A DNA stretch of 64,000 nucleotides. It comes from Modestobacter sp. VKM Ac-2982. GTDB lineage: Bacteria; Actinomycetota; Actinomycetes; Mycobacteriales; Geodermatophilaceae. The stretch lies in contig NZ_JAPVBL010000003.1 in NCBI RefSeq assembly GCF_026967935.1, positions 248,001 to 312,000 on the forward strand, given 5' to 3'. Every line of letters starts with the position of its first letter. Position 1 is the first letter of the stretch. Made by a program: the position numbers and the translations under genes. Positions 26,766-35,529 of the stretch are shown here, one piece after another. A model generated the notes under the pieces. That model had not been told where the DNA came from. It saw only the letters and a list, made by a program, of their open reading frames with translations, and did no database searches.

Positions 26766-28085
26766 ATGAAGATCTCGGTCATCGGTTGCGGCTACCTGGG
26801 CGCGGTGCACGCGGCCTCGATGGCCGAGCTGGGGCACGACGTCGTCGGCATCGACGTCGACCAGCCGAAGATCGACGCACTGCAGCGGGCCAAGGCGCCG
26901 TTCTACGAGCCCGGCTTTGAGGAGCTGCTCGGCACCTCCCTGGCCTCCGGGCGGCTGCGGTTCAGCACCGACATGGCTGACGCCGCCGACGCCGTCATCC
27001 ACTTCGTCTGCGTGGGCACCCCGCAGAAGCGCGGCGAGTACGCCGCCGACCTGCGCTTCGTCGAGTCGGCCGTCGAGGGTCTGTTGACGGCGCTCAAGCC
27101 GGGTGACCTCGTGGCCGGGAAGTCGACGGTGCCGGTGGGCACGGCGGCTCGGCTGGCGGAGCTGGTGGCCGACAAGGTGCCGGGGGCAATGCTGGCGTGG
27201 AACCCGGAGTTCCTGCGGGAGGGCTTCGCGGTGCAGGACACGCTGCACCCGGACCGCCTGGTCTACGGCCTGCCGGCCGGCGCCGACGGTGAGACGGCGC
27301 GGGCGATGCTGGATGAGGTGTATGCCTCGATCGTGGCGGCGGGGACCCCGCAGGTGGTCACCGACTACGCGACGGCGGAGATGGTGAAGACGGCGGCGAA
27401 CTCGTTCCTGGCCACGAAGATCTCCTTCATCAACGCGATGGCCGAGCTGTGCGAGGCCACCGGCGCGGACGTGAAGCAGCTGGCCGATGCGATCGGGCAC
27501 GACGACCGGATCGGCCGCAAGTTCCTCAACGCCGGCCTGGGCTTCGGTGGTGGGTGTCTGCCCAAGGACATCCGGGCGTTCATGGCCCGCGCCGGGGAAC
27601 TCGGCGCGGATCAGGCGCTGACGTTCCTGCGCGAGGTGGACAACATCAACATGCGCCGGCGGATCCGGATGGTGGAGCTGGCCCGCGAGGTCTGCGACGG
27701 GTCGCTGGTCGGCAAGCGGGTCGCCGTGCTCGGAGCGGCGTTCAAGCCCAACAGCGACGACATCCGCGATTCCCCGGCGCTCAACGTCGCCGCCCAGCTG
27801 CAGCTGCAGGGTGCGGCGGTACGGGTGACCGACCCGGCGGCCGGGGACAACATCCGCCGCAGCTGGCCCCAGCTGGACGCCGTGGACACCCCCGAAGAGG
27901 CCGCCGACCGCGCCGACGCGGTCCTGGTGCTCACCGAGTGGCAGCAGTACCGTGACCTGGACCCCGTCTCCTTCGGCAAGATCGTCGGGCAGAAGCGGAT
28001 GCTCGACGGCCGCAACGCCCTGGACCGCGACCGCTGGGTCGCCGCCGGCTGGACCTACCGCGCCCTCGGCCGCCGCGCCGGCTGA
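26766..28085 (+). CDS. ugd: UDP-glucose 6-dehydrogenase
   Basis: A 439-residue NAD-dependent enzyme that oxidises UDP-glucose to UDP-glucuronate in two steps. The N-terminal Rossmann loop is GCGYLG at residues 8-13, KSTVPVGTA lies near residue 119, the catalytic Cys264 is in GFGGGCLPKD (259-268) and the C-terminal domain has AFKPNSDDIRDSPALN near 323. Length and motif order are those of the Ugd/TuaD/RkpK family. ATG at 26766 follows GGGGAG about 10 nt upstream. It supplies uronic acid for the repeat units, and so possible substrate for the ATP-grasp/PP-loop modifiers. GC content is back to the cluster norm here. Confidence 0.93.
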   Translation: MKISVIGCGYLGAVHAASMAELGHDVVGIDVDQPKIDALQRAKAPFYEPGFEELLGTSLASGRLRFSTDMADAADAVIHFVCVGTPQKRGEYAADLRFVESAVEGLLTALKPGDLVAGKSTVPVGTAARLAELVADKVPGAMLAWNPEFLREGFAVQDTLHPDRLVYGLPAGADGETARAMLDEVYASIVAAGTPQVVTDYATAEMVKTAANSFLATKISFINAMAELCEATGADVKQLADAIGHDDRIGRKFLNAGLGFGGGCLPKDIRAFMARAGELGADQALTFLREVDNINMRRRIRMVELAREVCDGSLVGKRVAVLGAAFKPNSDDIRDSPALNVAAQLQLQGAAVRVTDPAAGDNIRRSWPQLDAVDTPEEAADRADAVLVLTEWQQYRDLDPVSFGKIVGQKRMLDGRNALDRDRWVAAGWTYRALGRRAG

Positions 28086-28277
28086 CCGTTCACGTCACGC
28101 GCCAGATGATCCGGCGACGAGAACTCGTATGAGCGCAAGTGGCCGATTCGAAGTCCGGTGGCGGTTCGCTTTGCAGGGCATGTCGTTTCAGCATCTTCCT
28201 CCCGTCCTGCAACTTGCTTCGCGGCCAACCATGCGGCTTTGCTGGTCTAGCGAGGGAAACCTCGGGGATCTTCCATC

Positions 28278-29726
28278 TCATGAAGCTGGCCGCGACGGAT
28301 GTGCCTCGATCACGGTCGCCTGTGCATTTGGAGTGAATGATCCGTCGGTTGGGTCGTAACTGTAGGGCTGCAATCGATACGCGGGGTTCCAACGCGTTCC
28401 GGTGGCCCAGTACGTCGCTCCGATCCCCGCATCATCCAGCATGCTGTACAGCGCGTCGCCAAGCACGTTCCACCTGTCGGCATCTGTTGCGTCGTGGGGC
28501 CAACCAATCTCTCCGATGAAACCTCGGACGTTGTGTGCAGAAGCCCAGTCTGTGAAGTCGGACAACTCGTCGGTCACTCGGTCGTGAAGGTCTGTCCATC
28601 CGCGCGCCATTGCCTCCGACTCTACTGTTGAGAAGTCGTTGGGGTAGGCGCCTGCATTGTTCTCGGACAGGTAATAGTGTGCCTCGTAGACGATGCTGCC
28701 AGCGGGGTCCGTGATCCAAGGGGCGCCGTTCTTGTGTTGCCAGCTCTGTGCACCGCCCCACTGGTCCCCGCTGACGTAGATGTCCCTCGTGTCACCAGCG
28801 GCGCGGATGGCGTCGACGGCCTTCTGCGAGAACACTTGCCATGTCCCGCCGGGGCCCAACTCCTTCAGGTCATGGGGCTCGTTCATCAGACCCCAGCCAA
28901 CAATGCCAGGTTGGTTTTCAAATGCGTGAACCAGTCGTCTCCATGCGTCGGCGAAGGCAGCGATGCTGATGCCTGACCCCAGCGTGACCTCAACGTCATC
29001 TTCCGTGCGAACAAAGGTGCCATAGTTGTGCATGTCCAAGATAACGGACAGTCCTTCGCTGGTGGCGGCCTCGACAGTCTCTTGAAGTTCCATCAAACCG
29101 ATGGGATCCAGCGGCTGCCCAAATGAGTGCTGAATCCGCTCCCAGCGGAAGGGGATGCGAACGATCTCGTGGTTATGTGCGCTCAAGTAGCTGTACATCC
29201 GCCGCTGGTTGTATGCGTAATGGGTGTTCTGGCGCCCAGGCAGGGCGCTCGGGGAGTCGTTGAATTCGCCTCCCGCCGCATTTACGCCGCGGCGGAATGC
29301 GTAGTCCATCGCCAGGTCGGCATCGGACTCGAGCGCCTCTGGCTCACTGATCGTTGGCGGTTGTGCAGTCGGCGCAGTTGCCGCAGTGCCGTTTGCCTGA
29401 CCGGAGGCCGAGTTGCCGTTCTGGTCTTTCTCGGGTCTTACGGCGGTGGGCCTGTCCTTTGCGGAGTACGCATCTAGCTGCCCCTGTGGACCCGACACGC
29501 CCGGCACGCCTGAGGTGCGTGGTGCTTCCGGTTTGCGTGGTGCGCCTGAGGAGGGTGGCGCCAGAAGGGGTAGGGGGGAATCGCCGTATTCGTCAGGATT
29601 CGTGCCGGTTGCAGGTGTTCGAGTAGCAGTGGGAGTTTCGTCCCGCTCTACTGCTCTCTGGTCGATGTTCCCGCTGCAAGATGTCAGGGCGAGGAGGCAG
29701 GCTAGGGCGAGTACAGCGCGACGCAC
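28278..29726 (-). CDS. GH5-like cellulase-family lipoprotein with long linker (1)
   Basis: A 482-residue glycoside hydrolase. The signal peptide ends in lipobox LTSC with Cys17. Residues 20-135 are a low-complexity Pro/Ser/Thr/Gly linker. The catalytic domain (PF00150) covers about 140-480: GVNAAGGEFN, RIPFRWERIQHSFG, DMHNYG, acid/base Glu283 in GLMNEP and nucleophile Glu406 in FIGEIGWP. All typical residues are present. GTG at 29726 has GGAG 5 nt upstream. Its paralog lies 197 nt upstream at 29923. DNA here is AT-richer than in that paralog. It likely hydrolyses or trims a beta-glucan or related polymer at the surface. Confidence 0.88.
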   Translation of the reverse strand: MRRAVLALACLLALTSCSGNIDQRAVERDETPTATRTPATGTNPDEYGDSPLPLLAPPSSGAPRKPEAPRTSGVPGVSGPQGQLDAYSAKDRPTAVRPEKDQNGNSASGQANGTAATAPTAQPPTISEPEALESDADLAMDYAFRRGVNAAGGEFNDSPSALPGRQNTHYAYNQRRMYSYLSAHNHEIVRIPFRWERIQHSFGQPLDPIGLMELQETVEAATSEGLSVILDMHNYGTFVRTEDDVEVTLGSGISIAAFADAWRRLVHAFENQPGIVGWGLMNEPHDLKELGPGGTWQVFSQKAVDAIRAAGDTRDIYVSGDQWGGAQSWQHKNGAPWITDPAGSIVYEAHYYLSENNAGAYPNDFSTVESEAMARGWTDLHDRVTDELSDFTDWASAHNVRGFIGEIGWPHDATDADRWNVLGDALYSMLDDAGIGATYWATGTRWNPAYRLQPYSYDPTDGSFTPNAQATVIEAHPSRPAS

Positions 29727-29922
29727 GAGTTCTCCGACCGTTGATAGAGCGTCAATCCTCTGTCACGCATGGAGGATCGTGCGTTATCGACACGGTGGGC
29801 GATGGCTTAAACTTGATACTCGCTGAGTCCGCAGGGCTGTCGTCAGCGTTCGTCGCCAGTCGGATGCGGCCTCATAGCTACGCAACGTCCGGATGCTGAG
29901 CAGGGACCCCGGCGCACGGCTC

Positions 29923-31026
29923 CTAGTCGGCTAGCAGCTGGCTGGGGTGGCTCTCGATCACGACAGTCTGCGGGTTCGGTGAGAACTGGGTCTTGCTGTC
30001 GTCATAGGAGTAGGCCTGGAGCCGGTAGTCGGGATTCCAGCGAGTGCCGGCGGCCCAGTAGGTGGCGCCGATCTCGGCGGCGTCGAGGATGTCGTAGATG
30101 ACGTCCCCAAGCCTGTTCCACTCCTCGGCGTCGGCTTCGTCGTAGGGCCAGCCCATCTCGCCGATGAAGCACTCGACGTCGTGCTCGCCACACCAGTCGG
30201 TGAAGTCGGTGATCTCGTCGGTGACCCGGTGGCGCAGCCCGTCCCAGCCCCGATCGACGGCGTCGGCGTCGACGTCGGCTAAGGCGTCCGGGTAGGCGCC
30301 AGCGTTGTTGGCCGCAAGGTAGTAGTGAGCCTCGTAGACGATGCTGTCGGCAGGATCGGTGATCCAGGGGTCGCCGTTCTTCGAAGGCCATTCCTGGGCC
30401 CCGCCCCAGGCGTTGCCACTCACGTAGATGTCTCGGGTATTCCCAGCATCACGGATCGCATCGACAGCCGCCTGCGAGAACACCTTCCAGGTGGGCACAG
30501 GTCCGTCCGGAAGGTGGATCGGCTCGTTCATCAAGCCCCAGCCGATGACGGCGGGCTGGTCCTTAAAGGCGTGGACGATGCGCGTCCAAGCGTCGGCGAA
30601 GTCGGAGGTCGTGACGCCATCGCCCAGCTTCACCTCCTCGTCGTCGACCTCTCGCACGAACTTGCCGTAGTTGTGCATGTCGAGTAGCACGAAGAGCCCA
30701 GCGTCGGCAGCGGCGTCCACCGTCGCCTCGAGTTCGGCCAAGCCGGTCGGGTCGAGGTCTTCGCCGAACGAGTGCTGGAGCCGCTCCCACCGGAAAGGTA
30801 TGCGGACCACGCGGTGTCCGCGGTCGTACAGGTACTCGTAGAGCTCGGCTTGGTTGTAGGCGTAGTGCTGATTCGATGCCCCGGGCAGGGCGTCGGGAGC
30901 GTCGTTGAATTCGCCGCCGGCTGCATTGACGCCGCGCAGGTAGCGGTAGTCCTCTGGTGCAGGCGGCCCCGCGGTGCAGGCCGGCAAGGTCAGGAGCAGG
31001 AAAAGGACGAAGAGGTTCCGGCGCAT
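29923..31026 (-). CDS. GH5-like cellulase-family lipoprotein, short-linker paralog (2)
   Basis: A 367-residue glycoside hydrolase paralog of the neighbour, sharing most of the catalytic domain: GVNAAGGEFNDAPDALPG, IPFRWERLQHSFGE, DMHNYGKFVRE, Glu168 in GLMNEP and Glu290 in FIGEMGWP. The lipobox LPAC places Cys17, and the linker is only about 10 residues. The ATG at 31026 (MRRNLFVLF) starts the signal peptide; the 20-residue longer frame upstream is ignored because it precedes the signal sequence. Compared with copy 1, GC content is higher, suggesting that the two were acquired or ameliorated differently. A third, broken copy lies at 32440-32620. Confidence 0.88.
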   Translation of the reverse strand: MRRNLFVLFLLLTLPACTAGPPAPEDYRYLRGVNAAGGEFNDAPDALPGASNQHYAYNQAELYEYLYDRGHRVVRIPFRWERLQHSFGEDLDPTGLAELEATVDAAADAGLFVLLDMHNYGKFVREVDDEEVKLGDGVTTSDFADAWTRIVHAFKDQPAVIGWGLMNEPIHLPDGPVPTWKVFSQAAVDAIRDAGNTRDIYVSGNAWGGAQEWPSKNGDPWITDPADSIVYEAHYYLAANNAGAYPDALADVDADAVDRGWDGLRHRVTDEITDFTDWCGEHDVECFIGEMGWPYDEADAEEWNRLGDVIYDILDAAEIGATYWAAGTRWNPDYRLQAYSYDDSKTQFSPNPQTVVIESHPSQLLAD

Positions 31027-31276
31027 CGCTGCCTGACGGTTGCACGGGGCAGCTGCAACTGTCCACTGGACGTTTCTCTGACTCACTAACGGCGCCCTTC
31101 TCGGCGAGCTAGCTGACCACCAGGAAGTCGTCCCAGCGGGTCTGACTCTTGTTCAGCGTGGCGCGGGCCACCCCTCTGCGCCGGAGCACGGGGCGCCGAC
31201 AAAGGCCAAGGGAGCGTAGTCGCTTGGGGGCATGGTGAGCCGACTTCTGTACCGCTCCGGTCCGTAAGTAGATACG

Positions 31277-32371
31277 GTGCGCGGCGTGACACGGGGCCTG
31301 AGCAGCGAGTTCGAAGACGTAGCGGGGAGCAGGCAACCGGAGGTCCTCGGCGATCCGCCGCGGCCAGTCTCGCCGCTGCCCTATCTGCCGGGGTTGGACG
31401 GCCTAAGGGGCATCGCGGTCGGGCTCGTGCTGGTGCACCACTTCGTCCGGCCGTATGACTTTGGCGGCAACATCGGCGTCGACGTCTTCTTCGTCCTGTC
31501 CGGGTTCCTGATCACGACGATCCTGCTCGGCGAGTGGTCGAAGCGGTCGACGATCCGGCTGCGGCGCTTCTACATCCGGCGGGCGATCCGACTCTGGCCG
31601 CCGCTGCTGCTCGCACTCGCGGCTCTGGCGGTCCCCGGGCTCCTGCTCGCTCCGTCCGTGAGCGCCTTCGTCCGGGAGAGCGTGGCGGCCGGGCTCTACC
31701 TGACCCCGGTCGCGCAGCTGCTGGACGGCGACAACGAGGGCGCTTGGTATCACACCTGGACTCTGGGTCTGGAGGAGTACTTCTACCTCCTGTGGCCGGC
31801 TGTGCTGCTGCTCACCCTCGGCCGCCGGTGGGGATGGCGGACGCTGGCCGGCCTCTGCGCCGCGGGCGGGATGCTCCTGCTGCTGGCGAAGATCGGGCTC
31901 TCCGGGGTCGGCGTTGACTCGGGGGCCTACCTGCGCGCAGGGGCGCTAGCAGTCGGTGCCGCCCTGGCTGTGGTGATGCGAAACCGCCCGGAGTGGGTGC
32001 CGCCCCGTTGGTGGGGCACGGGCGGACTGGCGTTGATCGGGGTTGCGGTGCTCTGCAGCACCGTCCAGACCCTGGGCGTCATCGCCTCCCTCTCCTACCT
32101 GCTCACCGCCATCGGATCAGTTGCCGTGGTCGCCACCGTCTCTCGACGGGGTGGGGGTGCACTGCTCACGTGGAAACCGCTGGTGGCCACCGGGGTGGTC
32201 TCCTACGAGCTCTACCTCTGGCACTACCCGGTGCTGCAGCTGGCGGCGTGGGCGACGGACCGGCCCATCATCGAGGTGGCCTGGTGGGCCGGTCCGTTGG
32301 GTATCGCCCTGGCTGTGCTGGCCTACCGATTGCTGCACCAGCGGACTGAGCGGTGGAAAGTGCGGTATTAG
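31277..32371 (+). CDS. OafA-like membrane acyltransferase (acyltransferase-3)
   Basis: A 364-residue protein with about ten helices. The first helix region reads LPGLDGLRGIAVGLVLVHHF, followed by GNIGVDVFFVLSGFLITTIL, signatures of the PF01757 family (OafA/NodX/YrhL), with the catalytic-type His in VHHF. YIRRAIRLWPPLLLALAAL and TLGLEEYFYLLWP are also family-typical. It starts at GTG 31277 (or GTG 31286). It stops just before the GH5 remnant. It would O-acetylate exported glycans, using acetyl groups moved across the membrane; OafA proteins often carry a C-terminal SGNH domain, which is absent here. Confidence 0.86.
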   Translation: MRGVTRGLSSEFEDVAGSRQPEVLGDPPRPVSPLPYLPGLDGLRGIAVGLVLVHHFVRPYDFGGNIGVDVFFVLSGFLITTILLGEWSKRSTIRLRRFYIRRAIRLWPPLLLALAALAVPGLLLAPSVSAFVRESVAAGLYLTPVAQLLDGDNEGAWYHTWTLGLEEYFYLLWPAVLLLTLGRRWGWRTLAGLCAAGGMLLLLAKIGLSGVGVDSGAYLRAGALAVGAALAVVMRNRPEWVPPRWWGTGGLALIGVAVLCSTVQTLGVIASLSYLLTAIGSVAVVATVSRRGGGALLTWKPLVATGVVSYELYLWHYPVLQLAAWATDRPIIEVAWWAGPLGIALAVLAYRLLHQRTERWKVRY

Positions 32372-32439
32372 GCCCTCGTTGTAGTGCGCGGTGATGGGGT
32401 CCGCCGGGATGCCGTGTCGTCCATGGCGAAGTTCTTAGC

Positions 32440-32620
32440 CGAGCAACTCTTCGGCGGCGTTCATTTGGGCGCCAAGCCGCTGGCCAGTTGCTTGTAGGCG
32501 TAATCGGTGACCCCGACCCCGGCAGCGCGGCGGCGGTGTCGTGAACTCGCCGCCAGCTGCCTTGATGCCGCGCAGGTAGGGGGCTCGGCGCGTAGGAGAG
32601 GGTGGTGCCCGCCCGACCTC
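32440..32620 (-). pseudogene. Frameshifted remnant of a third GH5 gene
   Basis: In the 322-nt gap between two acyltransferase genes, the minus strand encodes PYLRGIKAAGGEF and, in the next frame after a net 2-nt loss, VTDYAYKQLASG. The GH5 paralogs at 28278 and 29923 read YLRGVNAAGGEFN followed by QHYAYNQAEL at the same spacing. So this is the N-terminal piece of a GH5 catalytic domain with a frameshift and no downstream domain. It is a relic of a third tandem copy. The open frame 32435-32683 covering it is not a functional gene. Confidence 0.7.
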
Positions 32621-32693
32621 GATGGCGCCGTCCGCGATCGCGTCCTGTAGCGCTGCGACAGGCAGAGGCCGCCCCTGTGCCACGGCCCAGTAA

Positions 32694-33851
32694 TCAGGGC
32701 TCGGTGGTGCCCGTCGCGGGGATGGGACGAGCGGGCACCCGGTGGCGCGCCGGCGATTGAGCGACGCGGCTGGGCGCCGCGGTCCTTGGTAGCGGTGCTG
32801 CCTGCGCCCACGTGCTCAGGGGCGGCGGCAGGTCGAACAGCCAGTTCGCCCACGGGCGGTCGGCCGTGAACGTCGCGACGGCGAACGGGATGCCGACGCC
32901 GGCGAGGACCGCCAGCGTGGCGATGACGTACGGCTGGTCGACCCCGAGTCGCACGAGCACGACCCGCACCCCGGCGACGACCAGCACGTGGGCCAGGTAG
33001 ATCGGCAGGGTGCGGCGGCCGATCGCGGCCAGCAGGTCGCGCAGCGGAGGCACCCGGGTCAGCAGCACCGAGACGGCGAGCAGCGCGATCGTGCCGGCGA
33101 CCGCGGCGCCCAGGCTCAGCGCCCGCTCGGCCAGGCCGACCTCGGCCGGCAGCGTCGACGGGACGACGTCGGCCTGCAGCAGCACCCCGAGCGAGGCGGC
33201 GCCGAGCAGCCCGGCCGCCGTCCAGGCCCAGAGCGGGCCCTGCATCCAGGTGCCCAGCCGGGCCAGCCCGACGACGGACCCGGCCGCCGCGAACACCAGC
33301 AGCGAGAGCCCGGTCAGCCCGAACAGGGTCGGGTTCCAGCCCCAGGTGAGCAGGCACACCAGCGCCAGCGCACCCCCGCCCAGCAGCCGGCGGGCCGGGT
33401 CCTGCCACGGCCGCAGCACCGCCAGCACCACCGCCGTCAGGATCAGGAACGGCAGGAACCACAGGTGCGCGAACGGCTCCCACACCCGCCAGACCGCCCC
33501 GGGCTCCCGCGGCACGTTCTTGACGTCGTTGGTCGCCAGCTCGGCGACGCTCTGCACCAGGTACCAGAGCAGGTAGAGCCAGAGCATCAGCGTGGCCCGC
33601 TCGCGGACGTAGCCGGCCGCCCCGCGCCTGGCCACCGCCCGGGGCACGAACAGCCCGAGCAGAAACGCCAGGGCCGGCATCCGGAACAGGTAGAGCGCGG
33701 AGTTGGCCACCTCGAGCGGGTGGTCGGTGGGGATCAGGCCGGCGTTGAGCAGGCCGTCGATCGAGTGGTTGGCCGCCACCCCGATGATCGCCACGGCCCG
33801 CGCGACGTCGATCGCCGCCACCCGCTGCGGGCGGGCGGGGGCCTCGGTCAC
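32694..33851 (-). CDS. Membrane acyltransferase, acyltransferase-3 family
   Basis: A 385-residue membrane protein with about ten helices, starting at GTG 33851 (VTEAPARPQRVAAIDVARAV); there is no clear Shine-Dalgarno. Family marks are AIDVARAVAIIGVAANHSI near residues 13-31, with the His in ANHS, and FRMPALAFLLGLFVPRAVAR near 52. The open frame runs upstream to 34133 but that part overlaps the divergent Wzz gene and is not supported. The C-terminal tail of 30 residues is Pro/Arg-rich. It is divergent from the Wzz-kinase gene, so a shared promoter region lies at 33852-34048. It is the third acyltransferase-3 gene in the window. Confidence 0.82.
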   Translation of the reverse strand: MTEAPARPQRVAAIDVARAVAIIGVAANHSIDGLLNAGLIPTDHPLEVANSALYLFRMPALAFLLGLFVPRAVARRGAAGYVRERATLMLWLYLLWYLVQSVAELATNDVKNVPREPGAVWRVWEPFAHLWFLPFLILTAVVLAVLRPWQDPARRLLGGGALALVCLLTWGWNPTLFGLTGLSLLVFAAAGSVVGLARLGTWMQGPLWAWTAAGLLGAASLGVLLQADVVPSTLPAEVGLAERALSLGAAVAGTIALLAVSVLLTRVPPLRDLLAAIGRRTLPIYLAHVLVVAGVRVVLVRLGVDQPYVIATLAVLAGVGIPFAVATFTADRPWANWLFDLPPPLSTWAQAAPLPRTAAPSRVAQSPARHRVPARPIPATGTTEP

Positions 33852-34048
33852 GCGGCAGAGCCTAGGTGTGGATCTTCCTCTGTCCACCCGTGTGTGCAGA
33901 CGTATCCGCAGCTCAGCGGCCCGTTCCCTGCTGTCCACCCGGTGTTCACCCGGAGGGATGACGCGTTCCGGCGTGATCAGCCGGGCCCTATCATCTGGAC
34001 GCTGTTGCGGGCGGACTCCGCCGATGGCACGAGGGAGGACGCACGCGC

Positions 34049-35527
34049 ATGAGCAGCTCGACAGGCCGGTCGGCCGGCACTGACCCAGGCGACGCAGACA
34101 CCCGGGCCGACACCTGGCCCGGGCCGGCGGCACCGCTGGCCTGGCTGGCCCGGCTGGCCGTCATCGGCGCCCTCCTCGGTGGGCTGCTCGGCCTCCTTGT
34201 CGGGGTCGCCGCTGAGGAGGAGGTCACCGCCTCGGCCACCTTCGAGGTCGTCCCCGACGCCCAGGTGCTCAGCGGCCCGCTGCCGACCACGACGCAGACC
34301 GGCGCCGACGACTCCCTGGTCGCCGGCCAGCTCGAGGCGCTGGACGCGCTCCGGCTCAGCCAGGAACCGCAGCCGGACGACGCGGTCACCGTCTCGGTCG
34401 CCCAGGTCGGTACCTCCGACGTCCTGCGGATCAGCGCCACCGCCCCCACCGCCGAGGAGGCCCGGCGGGCCGTGACGGCGCTGCTCGACGGCTACGTCGC
34501 CGCCCGCCAGGAGGCCGCCGAGACGGCGGTCACCGCTGCGCTGGCCGCGGTGCAGCAGCGGCTGGACGCTCTCGGCGAGCCGGGCGCGGTGAACAGCCCC
34601 GTCGCCCAGGAGGTCGAGCGGCTGCTCGCCCAGCAGAGCCAGCTGAGCGGCGCCGCCACCCGGGTCCCCGACCTGGTGCCGGTGCTGCGCGCCCCGACCC
34701 TGGAGCAGGAGACCGGCGCACCGGCCGCGCTGCTGTCCACCGTGCTGGGCGCCGTGCTCGGTGCCGTGCTGCTGCTGGCCGCCGGTGCCGTGTGGCGGGC
34801 CACCTCCCACCGGCTGTTCGACGCCCGGCTGCTGGTGGCGGCCGGGGTGCCCGTGCTGCTGCCGCGGCTGCCCGCCGGGCGGGTGCGCAACCGCAGCCCG
34901 CAGGTCCCGGCACAGCTGCCCCGGGCCGGCGCGCTCGCGGCGGCCCGGCTGCTCGCCCCGCAGGTGATCGACGCCGGCGGACGCAGCCTCGTCGTGGTCG
35001 GCGCCGACGAGCGCGCCGGGGCCGCCGAGGTCGCGTGGGAGCTGGCCTGGGCGATCTCTTCCACCGGCGCTCCCGTGGTGCTGGTGACCACCGCGGCGCA
35101 CGCGCACAGCAGCCGCCCGACCGCGTCGCCGGAGTTCCCCGGCGAGCAGGTGCTCACCCCGCTGCTGACCGTCGTCGCCCTCCCGCCGCACGACGGCGAC
35201 GCGGTGCTCGCCGCGACCGTCGCCCGGCACACCGCCGCCGGCCGGCAGGTGCTGCTGCACGCCCCGGCGCTCACCTCCGTCGCCCGGTTCGACGAGACCG
35301 CCCGGCACGCCGAGCGGGCCGTCGTCGTCGTGGGGGAGGGGGTCTCCTCGCTGGAGGACGCGCTGGCCGCGGTCCGGGACGTGGCGTCGTCCGGCCCGGC
35401 GCTGCAGGGCGTCGTCGTCACCACCACCGGGCGGCACCTGGGGCGCGAGCGCCCCCAGCCGTCCTCCCCGCGGGCTGCGGAGGAGACGACGTCCCCTCGG
35501 CAGGAGCCCGTCGCCAGCGAGGCCTGA
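34049..35527 (+). CDS. Wzz domain fused to a degenerate tyrosine-kinase-like domain
   Basis: A 492-residue protein. Residues 32-60 and about 225-250 are the two membrane helices of a Wzz domain. From about residue 310 the sequence follows the bacterial tyrosine kinase (BY-kinase) pattern, but the key motifs are gone: where Walker A should read PGEGKS there is ERAGAAE near residue 320, the Walker A' LLVDADLR position reads VLVTTAAHAH, and the Walker B IDTPP position reads LHAPAL. The final strand GVVVTTTGRH matches the family. A Glu/Pro/Ser-rich tail lacks the usual Tyr cluster. It therefore probably keeps a structural rather than a catalytic role. ATG at 34049. It heads the operon to 39767. 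Confidence 0.72.
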   Translation: MSSSTGRSAGTDPGDADTRADTWPGPAAPLAWLARLAVIGALLGGLLGLLVGVAAEEEVTASATFEVVPDAQVLSGPLPTTTQTGADDSLVAGQLEALDALRLSQEPQPDDAVTVSVAQVGTSDVLRISATAPTAEEARRAVTALLDGYVAARQEAAETAVTAALAAVQQRLDALGEPGAVNSPVAQEVERLLAQQSQLSGAATRVPDLVPVLRAPTLEQETGAPAALLSTVLGAVLGAVLLLAAGAVWRATSHRLFDARLLVAAGVPVLLPRLPAGRVRNRSPQVPAQLPRAGALAAARLLAPQVIDAGGRSLVVVGADERAGAAEVAWELAWAISSTGAPVVLVTTAAHAHSSRPTASPEFPGEQVLTPLLTVVALPPHDGDAVLAATVARHTAAGRQVLLHAPALTSVARFDETARHAERAVVVVGEGVSSLEDALAAVRDVASSGPALQGVVVTTTGRHLGRERPQPSSPRAAEETTSPRQEPVASEA

Positions 35528-35529
35528 CC

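Noticed and set aside
31109-31336. Minus-strand ORF ending TRWDDFLVVS upstream of the second GH5 gene
   Set aside because: The tail resembles a jelly-roll C-terminus, but the rest is low-complexity Arg-rich sequence and there is no homology visible.
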